This document shows, in pieces, positions 34,789-43,000 of a DNA stretch of 64,000 nucleotides (positions are counted from its first letter, which is position 1; every line of letters begins with the position of its first letter). The position numbers and the translations under genes are program-made. The stretch comes from Streptosporangium carneum (GTDB lineage Bacteria; Actinomycetota; Actinomycetes; Streptosporangiales; Streptosporangiaceae). The notes below the pieces were generated by a model. The model made no database searches, was not told the DNA's origin, and worked only from the letters and a program-made list of their open reading frames with translations. Location of the stretch: NCBI RefSeq assembly GCF_027922005.1, contig NZ_BSEV01000001.1, positions 1,079,638 through 1,143,637 of the forward strand, given 5' to 3'.

Positions 34789-34893
34789 ATGGAACAGCAG
34801 CCCTCCGGAGGCAGAACGCTCATACTCATCCTGCTGGCGATGGCCGTGGTGTTCGCGGTGATCGTGGGGGTCTCGATGTGGGCGGCGAGGTGA
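34789..34893 (+). CDS. 34-residue single-helix membrane peptide
   Basis: A small open frame starting at ATG 34789 (MEQQPSGGRTLILILL) and ending at the TGA at 34891. It encodes one hydrophobic helix (residues 10-31) with a short hydrophilic head and the terminal residues WAAR. GC-rich third codon positions and the clean membrane helix suggest a real gene, but no ribosome site is clear. It lies 86 bp before the SixA gene on the same strand. Function unknown. Confidence 0.5.
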   Translation: MEQQPSGGRTLILILLAMAVVFAVIVGVSMWAAR

Positions 34894-34979
34894 ACGCCGA
34901 GGTGAACGATCAGGTGGACGGCGAGGCGGGCGGCGAAGTGAGCGACAGGGCGGGTGACAGGGCGGGTGACGGAGGCAGG

Positions 34980-35453
34980 GTGACGACGCGCACGCTGATC
35001 GTCCTCAGGCACGCGAAGGCGGCACACACTCCGGGGCTCGCCGACCGGGAACGCCCCCTCACCGAGCGCGGCCGCCGCGACGCCCGCCGGATCGGCGAGA
35101 CGCTCACCGGCCTGGACCTCCGGCCCGACCTGGTGCTCTGTTCCCCGTCGATCCGCACGCGGCAGACAGCCGAGCTGGCCCTGCCCGGCGCGGACATCAC
35201 CTTCGAGCCCGCCATCTACGAGGCCTACCCCGACGAGCTGCTCACGCTCGTCAGGCGCAGCGATCCCGAGGTGCGCACGCTGATCCTGGTGGGCCACAAC
35301 CCCGGCGTCCACGAACTGGTCCAGGACCTCACCACGAGGGAGGGCGACCCCGGCTTCCCTCCCGGCGCCTTCGCGGTCATCGAGACCGACGCCGAATGGG
35401 CCGAGCTGGACGCCGGACGAGGCGTCGTGCGCTGGAGCCCGAAGGAGCACTGA
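34980..35453 (+). CDS. SixA-type histidine phosphatase
   Basis: A 157-residue phosphohistidine phosphatase of the histidine-phosphatase superfamily. The RHG-type catalytic motif is VLRHAKAAHT at the N-terminus, and the second catalytic histidine is in ILVGHNPGVHEL. SixA proteins dephosphorylate phospho-histidine domains. I chose GTG 34980 with GGAGG 4 bp upstream; the frame runs far back as low-complexity sequence containing a 12-bp direct duplication (AGGGCGGGTGAC) at 34946-34969. Confidence 0.9.
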   Translation: MTTRTLIVLRHAKAAHTPGLADRERPLTERGRRDARRIGETLTGLDLRPDLVLCSPSIRTRQTAELALPGADITFEPAIYEAYPDELLTLVRRSDPEVRTLILVGHNPGVHELVQDLTTREGDPGFPPGAFAVIETDAEWAELDAGRGVVRWSPKEH

Positions 35454-35508
35454 ACGCCCGCGGGCGGTGACGCCCCGCACCCCCCGCGGTCCGACAAGTG
35501 GGGGTGGC

Positions 35509-37596
35509 ATGCGAAGAGTCGCCGGGACGCTGCGCGGCGACTTCGCGGTCGCGGGCCGTCCCGCCTGGGGGTACGGCCTGCTGTGCGCGCTGGGCGTCTG
35601 CCTGCCGCTGCTGGCCGGGGTCGTCGGCGGTCATGTCCGCGAGGGCGTCGCGGCGGCGCTGGGAGGCTATCTCACCGTCTTCGGCGACGCGCCGGGCCTG
35701 CCGTACGGCGAGCGGGCACGCAAGCTACTCGTCACCACGCTCATGGCCACGCTCGGGACAGGTCTGGGCCAGCTGCTCCAGCCCTGGCCCTGGCTCGCGG
35801 TCTTCGCGATCGGCCTGGTCGCGGCCGCGGGGGCCTACTGGCCGGTGATCAGCGTTCCCGCCGTGCTCGCCGTGACCCTGACCTACTTCGCCCCCTCCGG
35901 GGCCGCCCTGATCACCCACATGGCGATCACCGCGGCGGGCGGCCTGCTGATCACGGCGCTGCTCGTGGTGCTCTGGCCGGTGCGCCGTCTTCGGCCGCTG
36001 CGCACCGCCTTCGAGGAGGCGGGCACGGCGCTGGCCGACCTGCTGCCCGCCGCGGGCCGTGCCCCGCTCTCGGACGAGAGCTGGGAGTCGCTGCGGCGGT
36101 GTGCCGTCACCGCCGTGGACGACGCGGCCAGGTCGTTCTCCCTCTACCGGGTCTCGCAGGAGGACGACCGGGCCCTGGAGCGGTTGCTGGCCACACTGGA
36201 CCGGATCTTCAGGGAGACCATCGCACTGCGGGTGTTGCGGGCGGCGGCCGTACAGGGGGATCTTGGCGAGGAGTGGACCGGGGAGCTGGACGAGGCGGTC
36301 GAGGCGCTGGCCGCCGCGCTGCGGGAGGCGGTCGCGCTCGGCGGCTCGGCCGCGGTGCCCGAGGCCGTCGACGCCATCGGACGATTCGCCGACCGGGTGG
36401 AGCGGGTTCGCAGGGCGGCGCACGCGGGTGAGGCGCCGCTGCCCGCGGCCGTGCTGCTCGGACAGATCCGCCGCTGCCTCGACCGGATCGGGATGGCGGT
36501 GCGGTCGGTGTCGCAGCAGGCGGCGGAGGCGGTCGAGGTCGGGCCGCGGCTGCCGAGGTTCGGCAGGCTGCGCAAGCCGGTGTTCTCGACCGGCTACCAC
36601 CCCGTACGGCTCGGCCTGGCGGTGACCCTGGCCATGGCGCTGATGCTGCTGGCCCACGAGCACTACGCCAAGTGGTTCGTGGTGACCGTGCTGGTCAGCC
36701 TCCGTCCCGCCTACCGCGACACGGTGGACCGGGTGACGCTGCGGGTGCTCGGCACGGCGGTCGGCGCGGCGGGGGCGGCGGTCGTGCTCGCGATCGCCCC
36801 CGGTCACCTGTACCTGATCGTGTTCATCGGGATCTGCGCGGTGCTGGGGTTCGCGCTCAGGGGCGCGAGCTACGGCTACTGGACGATCTTCTCCACGCCG
36901 CTGTCACTGATGCTCTCCGACTTCACCCTGCCGCTCGACTGGGGCGCGGCGGCGGCCAGGGTGGCCCTCACGATCGCGGGCGGGACGCTGGCGCTGCTCT
37001 TCACCAGGACGCTGTGGCCCAGGGGGCACAGGGCGCGGCTGACCGGCAGGATCGTGGACACGCTCGAACGGCACGCGGCGCTGGCGCGGTCGCTGGTCGA
37101 GCGGGACCCCGAGGAGGTGAGCGCCGTGCTCTCCGCCGCGGCCGACGCGGCGGACAGGCTCACCGACTCCCTGAACCGGCTGGACAAGGAACCGGGCGGC
37201 AGCGCGCCGCGACGGCTCAGGGAGGCGGTGACGGCGGCCAGGCGGTTGCGGGACAACGCGCTGGCGCTGCTGGCCGTACCGGCTCCCGTCGAGGAGTCCG
37301 GGCCGACGGCGACGGTCCTCGACATGGTCGCCGACCGCCTTGAGAACGTCGCGGAGGCGATCAGGACGGGACGGCCCGAGGCGCGGGCCGACGATCTGGA
37401 CCGCGTGCTCGACCGGCTCGGCGCGCACGTGGACCTGCTGACGGCGCGGAGGCTGGACGAGGTGGCCGAGGGGGCCGCGGACCGGATGACCGGCGTGCGG
37501 CGGGGGATCATGCACGCCGCCGCCGCGCAACCGGCCCTGAAGGGGCTGAGCGCCGAGGCGCTCGAGCTGGCCTCCCTCACCGCTCCACGACGGTGA
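35509..37596 (+). CDS. FUSC-family membrane protein
   Basis: A 695-residue protein with two bundles of membrane helices (about residues 15-160 and 360-500), each followed by a helical cytoplasmic part. This is the layout of FUSC/aromatic-acid-exporter (AaeB/YccS-like) proteins. Export of organic acids or cell-envelope compounds is likely, but the substrate is unknown. ATG 35509 is chosen over GTG 35467. The last 20 bp overlap the convergent serB gene. Confidence 0.87.
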   Translation: MRRVAGTLRGDFAVAGRPAWGYGLLCALGVCLPLLAGVVGGHVREGVAAALGGYLTVFGDAPGLPYGERARKLLVTTLMATLGTGLGQLLQPWPWLAVFAIGLVAAAGAYWPVISVPAVLAVTLTYFAPSGAALITHMAITAAGGLLITALLVVLWPVRRLRPLRTAFEEAGTALADLLPAAGRAPLSDESWESLRRCAVTAVDDAARSFSLYRVSQEDDRALERLLATLDRIFRETIALRVLRAAAVQGDLGEEWTGELDEAVEALAAALREAVALGGSAAVPEAVDAIGRFADRVERVRRAAHAGEAPLPAAVLLGQIRRCLDRIGMAVRSVSQQAAEAVEVGPRLPRFGRLRKPVFSTGYHPVRLGLAVTLAMALMLLAHEHYAKWFVVTVLVSLRPAYRDTVDRVTLRVLGTAVGAAGAAVVLAIAPGHLYLIVFIGICAVLGFALRGASYGYWTIFSTPLSLMLSDFTLPLDWGAAAARVALTIAGGTLALLFTRTLWPRGHRARLTGRIVDTLERHAALARSLVERDPEEVSAVLSAAADAADRLTDSLNRLDKEPGGSAPRRLREAVTAARRLRDNALALLAVPAPVEESGPTATVLDMVADRLENVAEAIRTGRPEARADDLDRVLDRLGAHVDLLTARRLDEVAEGAADRMTGVRRGIMHAAAAQPALKGLSAEALELASLTAPRR

Positions 37597-38800
37597 CGCC
37601 GTCTTCGGCGTCGGCGGCCTCGACCTCGGCACGCGGGATGCCGAGCAGGTAGAGGATCGAGTCGAGGTAGGGCACGTTGACCGCGGTGTCGGCGGCCTTG
37701 CGGACCACGGGCTTGGCGTTGAACGCGATGCCCAGGCCCGCCGCGGCGATCATGTCCAGGTCGTTGGCGCCGTCGCCGATGGCCACGGTCTGGCTGATCG
37801 GGATGCCGGCCTCCCGCGCGAAGCGCTCGAGCGCCCGCGCCTTGCCGGGACGGTCGACGATCTCGCCGACGACTCGTCCCGTCAGCACGCCGTCGACCAC
37901 CTCCAGGGTGTTGGCCGCGGAGTAGTCGATCCCGAGCTCCTCGACGAGGGCGTCGGTGAGCTGCGTGAACCCGCCGCTGACGATCGCGAAGCGGTAGTCG
38001 AGCCGCTTGAGCGTGCGCACCAGCGTGCGGGCTCCCGGAGTGAGCACCAGCTCCTTGCGGACCTTCTCGAACGTCTCCTCAGGCAGGCCCTCGAGCAGGG
38101 CCACGCGGCGGCGCAGCGACTCGGCGAAGTCGAGCTCGCCGCGCATCGCCTCCTCGGTGACCCGGGCGACCTCCTCCAGGCAGCCCGCGTGCGCGGCCAG
38201 GAGCTCAATCACCTCGGCCTGGATGAGGGTGGAGTCGACGTCCATCACGATCAGCCGCTTGGCCCTGCGGTGCAGGCCGCTGCGCTGCACGGCCACGTCG
38301 ACCTGCTGGGTGTACGCCTCGGTGGCCAGCTCGGCACGGAGCGTGTCCGGGTCCGCGCCGGAGACGGCGAGCTCGATGCAGGTCACCGGATAGTTGGACA
38401 GTCGCTCGATCCGGTCGATGTTGGCGCCCGCCGCCGCGATCCGCCCCGCGATGCCCGCCATCGCGGCGGGCTGCAGGGGCGCTCCGAGGACGGTGACGTG
38501 CAGCCGTCCGCGCCGCCGCTTCTCGTGGAGGTCGGAGCCGGTGGACAGTTCCACCTCGAGGCCCAGATCTCCCGCGGTCCGCTCGACGGCGGTCCAGAGG
38601 GCGCCGAGGGTGCCGCCGGTCCCGGTCGGGGTGTCGCCGGAGTAGGCGACGAGGACGCCCAGGGTGAGCCTGCCGCGGATGACGACCTGCTCGACGTCGG
38701 CGACGACTATGGGGAAGCCGGCCAGGACGGCGAAGAGCCGGGAGGTGACCCCCGGGCGGTCCGGGCCGGACAACGTGATCAGAAGCGTGCGCTGGTTCAT
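37577..38800 (-). CDS. serB: phosphoserine phosphatase with ACT domains
   Basis: A 407-residue enzyme for the last step of serine synthesis. Two N-terminal ACT-like domains (residues 1-170; TLLITLSGPDRPGVTSRLFA) precede the HAD phosphatase, with nucleophile motif VMDVDSTLIQAEVIE, then SGGF and the metal motif GDGANDLDM. This is the actinobacterial two-ACT form of SerB. Its 3' end overlaps the FUSC gene by 20 bp in convergent orientation. The start ATG 38800 faces the acyltransferase pair across 109 bp. Confidence 0.95.
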   Translation of the reverse strand: MNQRTLLITLSGPDRPGVTSRLFAVLAGFPIVVADVEQVVIRGRLTLGVLVAYSGDTPTGTGGTLGALWTAVERTAGDLGLEVELSTGSDLHEKRRRGRLHVTVLGAPLQPAAMAGIAGRIAAAGANIDRIERLSNYPVTCIELAVSGADPDTLRAELATEAYTQQVDVAVQRSGLHRRAKRLIVMDVDSTLIQAEVIELLAAHAGCLEEVARVTEEAMRGELDFAESLRRRVALLEGLPEETFEKVRKELVLTPGARTLVRTLKRLDYRFAIVSGGFTQLTDALVEELGIDYSAANTLEVVDGVLTGRVVGEIVDRPGKARALERFAREAGIPISQTVAIGDGANDLDMIAAAGLGIAFNAKPVVRKAADTAVNVPYLDSILYLLGIPRAEVEAADAEDGVTVVER

Positions 38801-38909
38801 CGGTATCTAAGCTACTTGGCCCCAGAAACGATCGTGAATGCGGTTCATCATCCGGACGCCTGAAGTTCGCGGCGCCCTCCCGCTCGGTGTCACCTGAGCC
38901 TGCCTTCAT

Positions 38910-39629
38910 ATGTGCATGACGACCACTCCCGCGGAGCAGCGGGTCGCTCGCTACATCGTCGGGCTGGCCAGTACCGCCGCCGACATGCGGGAGGCCCAGC
39001 GCCTGCGTCACAGGGTGTTCGCCGAGGAGATGGGCGCTCGGCTGGACACCCCCATAACCGGTCTCGACGTCGACCCGCTCGACGCCTACTGCGACCACCT
39101 CCTGGTACGGCACGGCGAAACGGGCGAGGTCGTCGGCACCTACCGGCTGCTCTCCCCGCGCAGGGCCGACCGCCTCCACGCGGACTCCGCGTTCGACCTC
39201 ACCGCGCTGGCCGGGATCAGGACGGACCTGGTCGAGGCCGCCAGGGCGTGCGTGCACGCCGAGCACCGGCGCGGCGCGGTGATCGGGCTGATGTGGGCGG
39301 CCATCGCGCGCTACATGGTCGCCGGAGGTCACCGGTGGCTCGCGGGATGCTGCACGGTTCCGGCCGCGGAGGCCGTCGGGATCATGGAGCGGCTGCCGCT
39401 CTCCCCGCCGGAGTACCGGGTCACCCCGCGCCGTCCGTGGCGTGGCGGCCGGGGCGCCGGACGGGGTGCGATCCCCGCCACGCTGCGGGGCTACACCCGG
39501 CTGGGCGCGTGGGTCTGCGGGCCGCCCGCCCACGACCCCGACCTCGGCACGGCCGACTTCTTCGTGCTGCTCTCGATGGCCAACGTCACTCCTCGTCACC
39601 TGCGGCACTTCCTGGGAGCCCCGGCATGA
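38910..39629 (+). CDS. OlsB-like GNAT N-acyltransferase
   Basis: A 239-residue acyltransferase of the hemolysin-like/Acetyltransf_5 (OlsB) family. The block EAQRLRHRVFAEEMGA near residue 27 and DHLLVRHGETGEVVGTYRLL fit the family. OlsB transfers a 3-hydroxyacyl chain from ACP to ornithine, the first step of ornithine-lipid synthesis. The next gene, overlapping by 4 bp, is an OlsA-like O-acyltransferase, which supports this assignment. ATG 38910 or 38916 could be the start. Confidence 0.82.
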   Translation: MCMTTTPAEQRVARYIVGLASTAADMREAQRLRHRVFAEEMGARLDTPITGLDVDPLDAYCDHLLVRHGETGEVVGTYRLLSPRRADRLHADSAFDLTALAGIRTDLVEAARACVHAEHRRGAVIGLMWAAIARYMVAGGHRWLAGCCTVPAAEAVGIMERLPLSPPEYRVTPRRPWRGGRGAGRGAIPATLRGYTRLGAWVCGPPAHDPDLGTADFFVLLSMANVTPRHLRHFLGAPA

Positions 39630-40489
39630 CTCCGTGGCTTCCCGCGGGGCCGTGCGAGCCCGCCACCTGCCTCACGCCCGCGGGTCCCACGGTCGCCCCG
39701 CCGCTCAAGGCCCTGCGGCTCGTGGCGATCACGCTGCTCCTCCTCGTCGGGGCGCTGCTCGCCCTCGGCGCCCGCGGACTCCGTACGGCCACGCGGATCC
39801 GGCTGACCAGCGGATGGTCCCGGACGGCGCTGTGGGCCCTCGGCGTCCGGATCGAGGTGCGGCCCGGCTTCGCGTTCCTGGCCGGTTCGGCCGCGGGGCT
39901 CCGGGTCCTCCCCGTCTCCAGGACGGCCCCGTTGATCGTGTCCAACCACGTGTCGTGGCTTGATCCGCTCGTCATGGCGGCCGTCATGCCCTGCCGCCTG
40001 CTGGCCGGGCGCGGGAGCGGGGACCGGCCGCTGGTCGGCGAACTGGCGGAGGGGGCGGGGGCGCTGCTCATCGACAGGGACCGGTTGTCCACGCTGCCCG
40101 AGGTGGTCGCCGGGGTGGCCAGGGCGCTCGGCGACGGAGAGCCGGTCGCGGCCTTCCCCGAGGGCGTCACGTGGTGCGGCCGGGAGATGGGCGCCTTCCG
40201 GCGCGCGGTGTTCCAGGCGGCGCTGGACGCGGGAGCCCCGGTCAGGCCGGTGGCGGTGAGGTATCTGGGACCCGGCGGCGCTCCGGCCACCGGCGCGGCC
40301 TACGTCGGCGGCGACACGCTGGCCGCCTCGGTCCGCAGGGTCGCCGGGCTCCGGCGGCTGACCGTCGAGGTGACGCTGCTGCCGCCGGTGCAGGCCCGTG
40401 ACCGCAGGTCCCTGGCGTGGGCGGCGGAGTCCTCCATCGCCTCGGTGGTGATCGCCCCGACCTCGCACGGGGCCAGGGTGGCCGCCTGA
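39626..40489 (+). CDS. PlsC/OlsA-like O-acyltransferase
   Basis: A 287-residue membrane acyltransferase of the PlsC family. An N-terminal hydrophobic helix (about 30-50) is followed by the catalytic NHVSWLDP (H-x4-D) motif and the FPEG motif near residue 175. Together with the preceding OlsB-like gene it forms an olsBA-type pair that would make ornithine lipids, phosphate-free membrane lipids. The ATG overlaps the upstream stop. A role in lysophosphatidate acylation is the alternative. Confidence 0.85.
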   Translation: MTPWLPAGPCEPATCLTPAGPTVAPPLKALRLVAITLLLLVGALLALGARGLRTATRIRLTSGWSRTALWALGVRIEVRPGFAFLAGSAAGLRVLPVSRTAPLIVSNHVSWLDPLVMAAVMPCRLLAGRGSGDRPLVGELAEGAGALLIDRDRLSTLPEVVAGVARALGDGEPVAAFPEGVTWCGREMGAFRRAVFQAALDAGAPVRPVAVRYLGPGGAPATGAAYVGGDTLAASVRRVAGLRRLTVEVTLLPPVQARDRRSLAWAAESSIASVVIAPTSHGARVAA

Positions 40490-40780
40490 ACGTGGCCCGG
40501 GACGGCGGAGGCCGGACGTTCTCTGGCCTGCGGCTTCCGGTTCGCCGTACTCCGTCCGTCATGTCCCGAGGGCCAGGCGGCAGGCGAACCCGGGGGTAAC
40601 GGCACCCTGACCGGTTGGGGACTGTGAGACGGCAGGGAAAGAAGTGACACTCGTGCTGTTACGTAAAGCAACGAGTCGATCACTCCAGGTGTCTGTCGGT
40701 GGGCGGGGCGATCGGGCGACGCGCTCCGGTGGTCGGGGTCGCCCGGGGGAGGCTCCGTCTGCCGGGAAAGCGAAGGACTC

Positions 40781-41326
40781 ATGTTCGCATCCGCACGTTC
40801 CCTGCGCCGGGCCGGCGTGATGGCCGCCGCGCTGTCCACGACGGTCGCGCTGGCCCTTCCCGCCTACGCGGCCGGGCCGCCGATCTCCACCTCGGGAATT
40901 CCTCGCACCAGCGCGACCTGGGGCGCCGACCGGTGGGGCACCAACTCCAACCAGTGGGTCGAGCTGCCCGGCGCCTCCATTCCCGACAACGGCGTGCGCG
41001 GCAGCGCGGTGGTCGTGGTCACCTTCAACGCCGAGACCCACTGCTCGGACCCGTCCGACAACGGTGTGTGCAGCGTGGACATCCAGGTCGGGGGGCAGCA
41101 GGCCCATCCGCGCAGCGACAACTACCGGTTCGACACCGCCAAGGAGGGCGGCGAGTGGGAGACCCACTCCACCACCCGCACCGCCTGCTTCGCCTACCAG
41201 GGCGGCCGGCGTGACCTCACCGCCAAGGTCCTGGTCAGAACCTCCCAGGGCACCAGGTTCGAGCTCCAGAACTGGCATCTGAAGGTCGACCGTTACTCCC
41301 TGCGGGCGGGCAGCACCTGTCCATGA
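40781..41326 (+). CDS. secreted protein of unknown function
   Basis: A 181-residue exported protein. A signal peptide (residues 1-30; SARSLRRAGVMAAALSTTVA then ALPAYA cut before AGPP) precedes a beta-rich domain with four cysteines (ETHCSDP, NGVCSVD, TACFAY and the terminal STCP), which could form two disulfides. No family is recognised. It opens a region of exported and surface proteins. ATG 40781 is followed directly by the signal peptide, which supports it. Confidence 0.75.
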   Translation: MFASARSLRRAGVMAAALSTTVALALPAYAAGPPISTSGIPRTSATWGADRWGTNSNQWVELPGASIPDNGVRGSAVVVVTFNAETHCSDPSDNGVCSVDIQVGGQQAHPRSDNYRFDTAKEGGEWETHSTTRTACFAYQGGRRDLTAKVLVRTSQGTRFELQNWHLKVDRYSLRAGSTCP

Positions 41327-41495
41327 CGTTCGCGGAGGGTCCTCGTCCGTCGCGCGCGTCCGTCGCGGGCTGATCGCGGCCGAGGTCTCCGCGGGACGTG
41401 CGAACGGCGCCGCGAGTGGGGGTGATCGCCGGATCTCGGCGCCGTCTACGTGCTCCGGCGTCGTTCGCGCGCCTGACCTGTCGCGTGAGGCGTGA

Positions 41496-41595
41496 GTGCG
41501 CGGGGTGGGCCGTGCGGGGCGGTGAGAGTGCGCGGGGTGGGCCATGCGCGGTGGTGAGGGTGCGCGGGGTGGGCCGTGCGCGGGTGGCGAGGGTG
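41496..41595. repeat. three tandem copies of a 32-bp repeat
   Basis: The core GTGCGCGGGGTGGGCC starts at 41496, 41528 and 41560, exactly 32 bp apart; a decayed fourth copy may follow at about 41592. It lies upstream of the metal-binding-protein gene. Confidence 0.85.
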
Positions 41596-41688
41596 TACGG
41601 GCGGAGGCGGAGGCGGGTGCTCACGGAGGTTCTTCCGAGGTCGGCGGACGGATGCGGAGAGATGTGCTCACAGGGGTTCCGCTCCGCC

Positions 41689-41735
41689 ATTTAGTGGAAC
41701 AAAGCATTCCGTTCTGCTATTCTGGACACAGAACG
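41689..41735. promoter_or_regulatory. promoter region with two inverted repeats
   Basis: GGAA-N7-TTCC is at 41696-41710, and a perfect 7-bp inverted repeat CGTTCTG-N12-CAGAACG is at 41710-41735, with TATTCT between its arms. The site is 55-95 bp before the next start codon. Such sites suit a repressor; the protein is not identified. Confidence 0.45.
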
Positions 41736-41788
41736 AACCGCCCGCCGCCGAGGTGAGCGGCCCCCCGTGTCGGAAGGAACCACGCCCG

Positions 41789-42382
41789 ATGAGCATCGAC
41801 ACCGTTTCCGGCTGGGATGTGCTGGACAACGCCCACAGCGCGCTGCGCACCGTGATCGCGGGTGTCGCGGCCGGAGACTGGGGCCGTCCCACTCCCTGCT
41901 CGAAGTGGGACGTCACCCAGGTCCTGCAGCACGCCGCGGGCGACCAGCGCGCCTATGCCGCCGCGATCACCGGCGAGGGCGGGCCGACGGAGGACCCCTT
42001 CTCGCCCTCGGGTCACCTGGAGGAGGTTCCCTCCGTCTTCGTCGAGGAGGCCATACGGGCGGCCGCCGCGGCCTGGAAGACCGTCGGCGAGGACGTCCAG
42101 GACGCGCCGACCCCCCTTCCTCAGGGGCGCATGCCGGGATGGCTCGGCGCAGGCGCCGCCGCGCTCGACGCGGCGGTGCACGCCTGGGACATCGCGGTGG
42201 CCACGGGGCAGCCCTCGCCGCTCACCGTGGAGCTCGCCCGGGCGCTGACGCCGGTCGCGACCGGCATCGTCGAGCCGCTGCGGGCGTACGGCGCCTACGC
42301 GGCCGCGCTGGAGTCCGAGTCGGGCGACGAGGTCGCCGCGCTGCTGCGCTACCTCGGCCGCGACCCCGGCTGGACGGCCTGA
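41789..42382 (+). CDS. TIGR03086-type metal-binding protein (DinB/maleylpyruvate-isomerase fold)
   Basis: A 197-residue protein of the four-helix DinB-like fold. PTPCSKWDVTQVLQHAAGDQ contains the first metal-binding histidine, and AALDAAVHAWDIAVATG contains a second. Relatives use mycothiol as cofactor, for example in maleylpyruvate isomerisation; the reaction here is unknown. ATG 41789 has a GGAAGGA site about 10 bp upstream. It has its own promoter with two palindromes and stands alone. Confidence 0.86.
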   Translation: MSIDTVSGWDVLDNAHSALRTVIAGVAAGDWGRPTPCSKWDVTQVLQHAAGDQRAYAAAITGEGGPTEDPFSPSGHLEEVPSVFVEEAIRAAAAAWKTVGEDVQDAPTPLPQGRMPGWLGAGAAALDAAVHAWDIAVATGQPSPLTVELARALTPVATGIVEPLRAYGAYAAALESESGDEVAALLRYLGRDPGWTA

Positions 42383-42608
42383 GCGCGAGTTCCGTCCCGC
42401 CGGAGGGCGAGCCGGGCGGCCGGCGTCGCGGGACGGGCATGACCTCTGGGCGCGCGTTCCCGAGAGGGCGGGGACGTCCTCGGGGACCCGCCCCGGACAG
42501 AGACGCCCCCAGGTCTCAACAGCCCTCAACGGGCCTCGACGAGAGAGGAGCGGGTGATCCCGCCCCTTTCAAGTGATCTCCAAGTGATCACGTGCACAGT
42601 ACGGGGGC

Positions 42609-42815
42609 ATGAACACAAAGACGATCACACGGTCGGTGGCATGGCTCGCCCTGGCGGCGGCCCTGGCCGTTCCGGTCATCACGGGGACGGCCAGGTCGAC
42701 TCCGGCGGGTTCCGACGTCAACGGCCGCGGCGCTCTGTCCGCGGCCGACGGCGACTTCGACGGCCTCCTGGCCACGGGCGGTGAGTACGACGTCAAGGAC
42801 GTGACTCACGACTGA
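42609..42815 (+). CDS. small secreted peptide
   Basis: A 68-residue protein with a signal peptide (MNTKTITRSVAWLALAAALA, then VPVITGTA) and an acidic exported part of about 38 residues (DFDGLLATGGEYDVKDVTHD). No cysteines are present. GGGGG precedes the ATG. Two AAGTGATC octamers 11 bp apart (about 42570 and 42581) lie just upstream and could be regulator half-sites. Function unknown. Confidence 0.6.
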   Translation: MNTKTITRSVAWLALAAALAVPVITGTARSTPAGSDVNGRGALSAADGDFDGLLATGGEYDVKDVTHD

Positions 42816-43000
42816 GGCGGGATGAGCGTGTCCTTCGACCCACAGCCCGTGACCGGCCCGCCCTCAGGGCCTACTCGCGGTCCGTGACCGACGCCTCCGG
42901 CCGCGCCGACGCGCTTTCTGCGCGCCCGCTCCGCCCTTAGGACCCCGCCTCGGTTCTCCGTCCGGCCGGGGGCGTGTTCCGCTTCGCCCCGTGGCCGTGA

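Larger units (their letters stand above)
41327..41788. other. intergenic region with repeat and operator-like palindromes
   Basis: A 462-bp gap without a credible gene. Apart from the 32-bp repeat and the palindromes listed separately, the 5' 160 bp show nothing recognisable. The last 100 bp are clearly less GC-rich than their surroundings and form the promoter region of the next gene. Confidence 0.5.
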
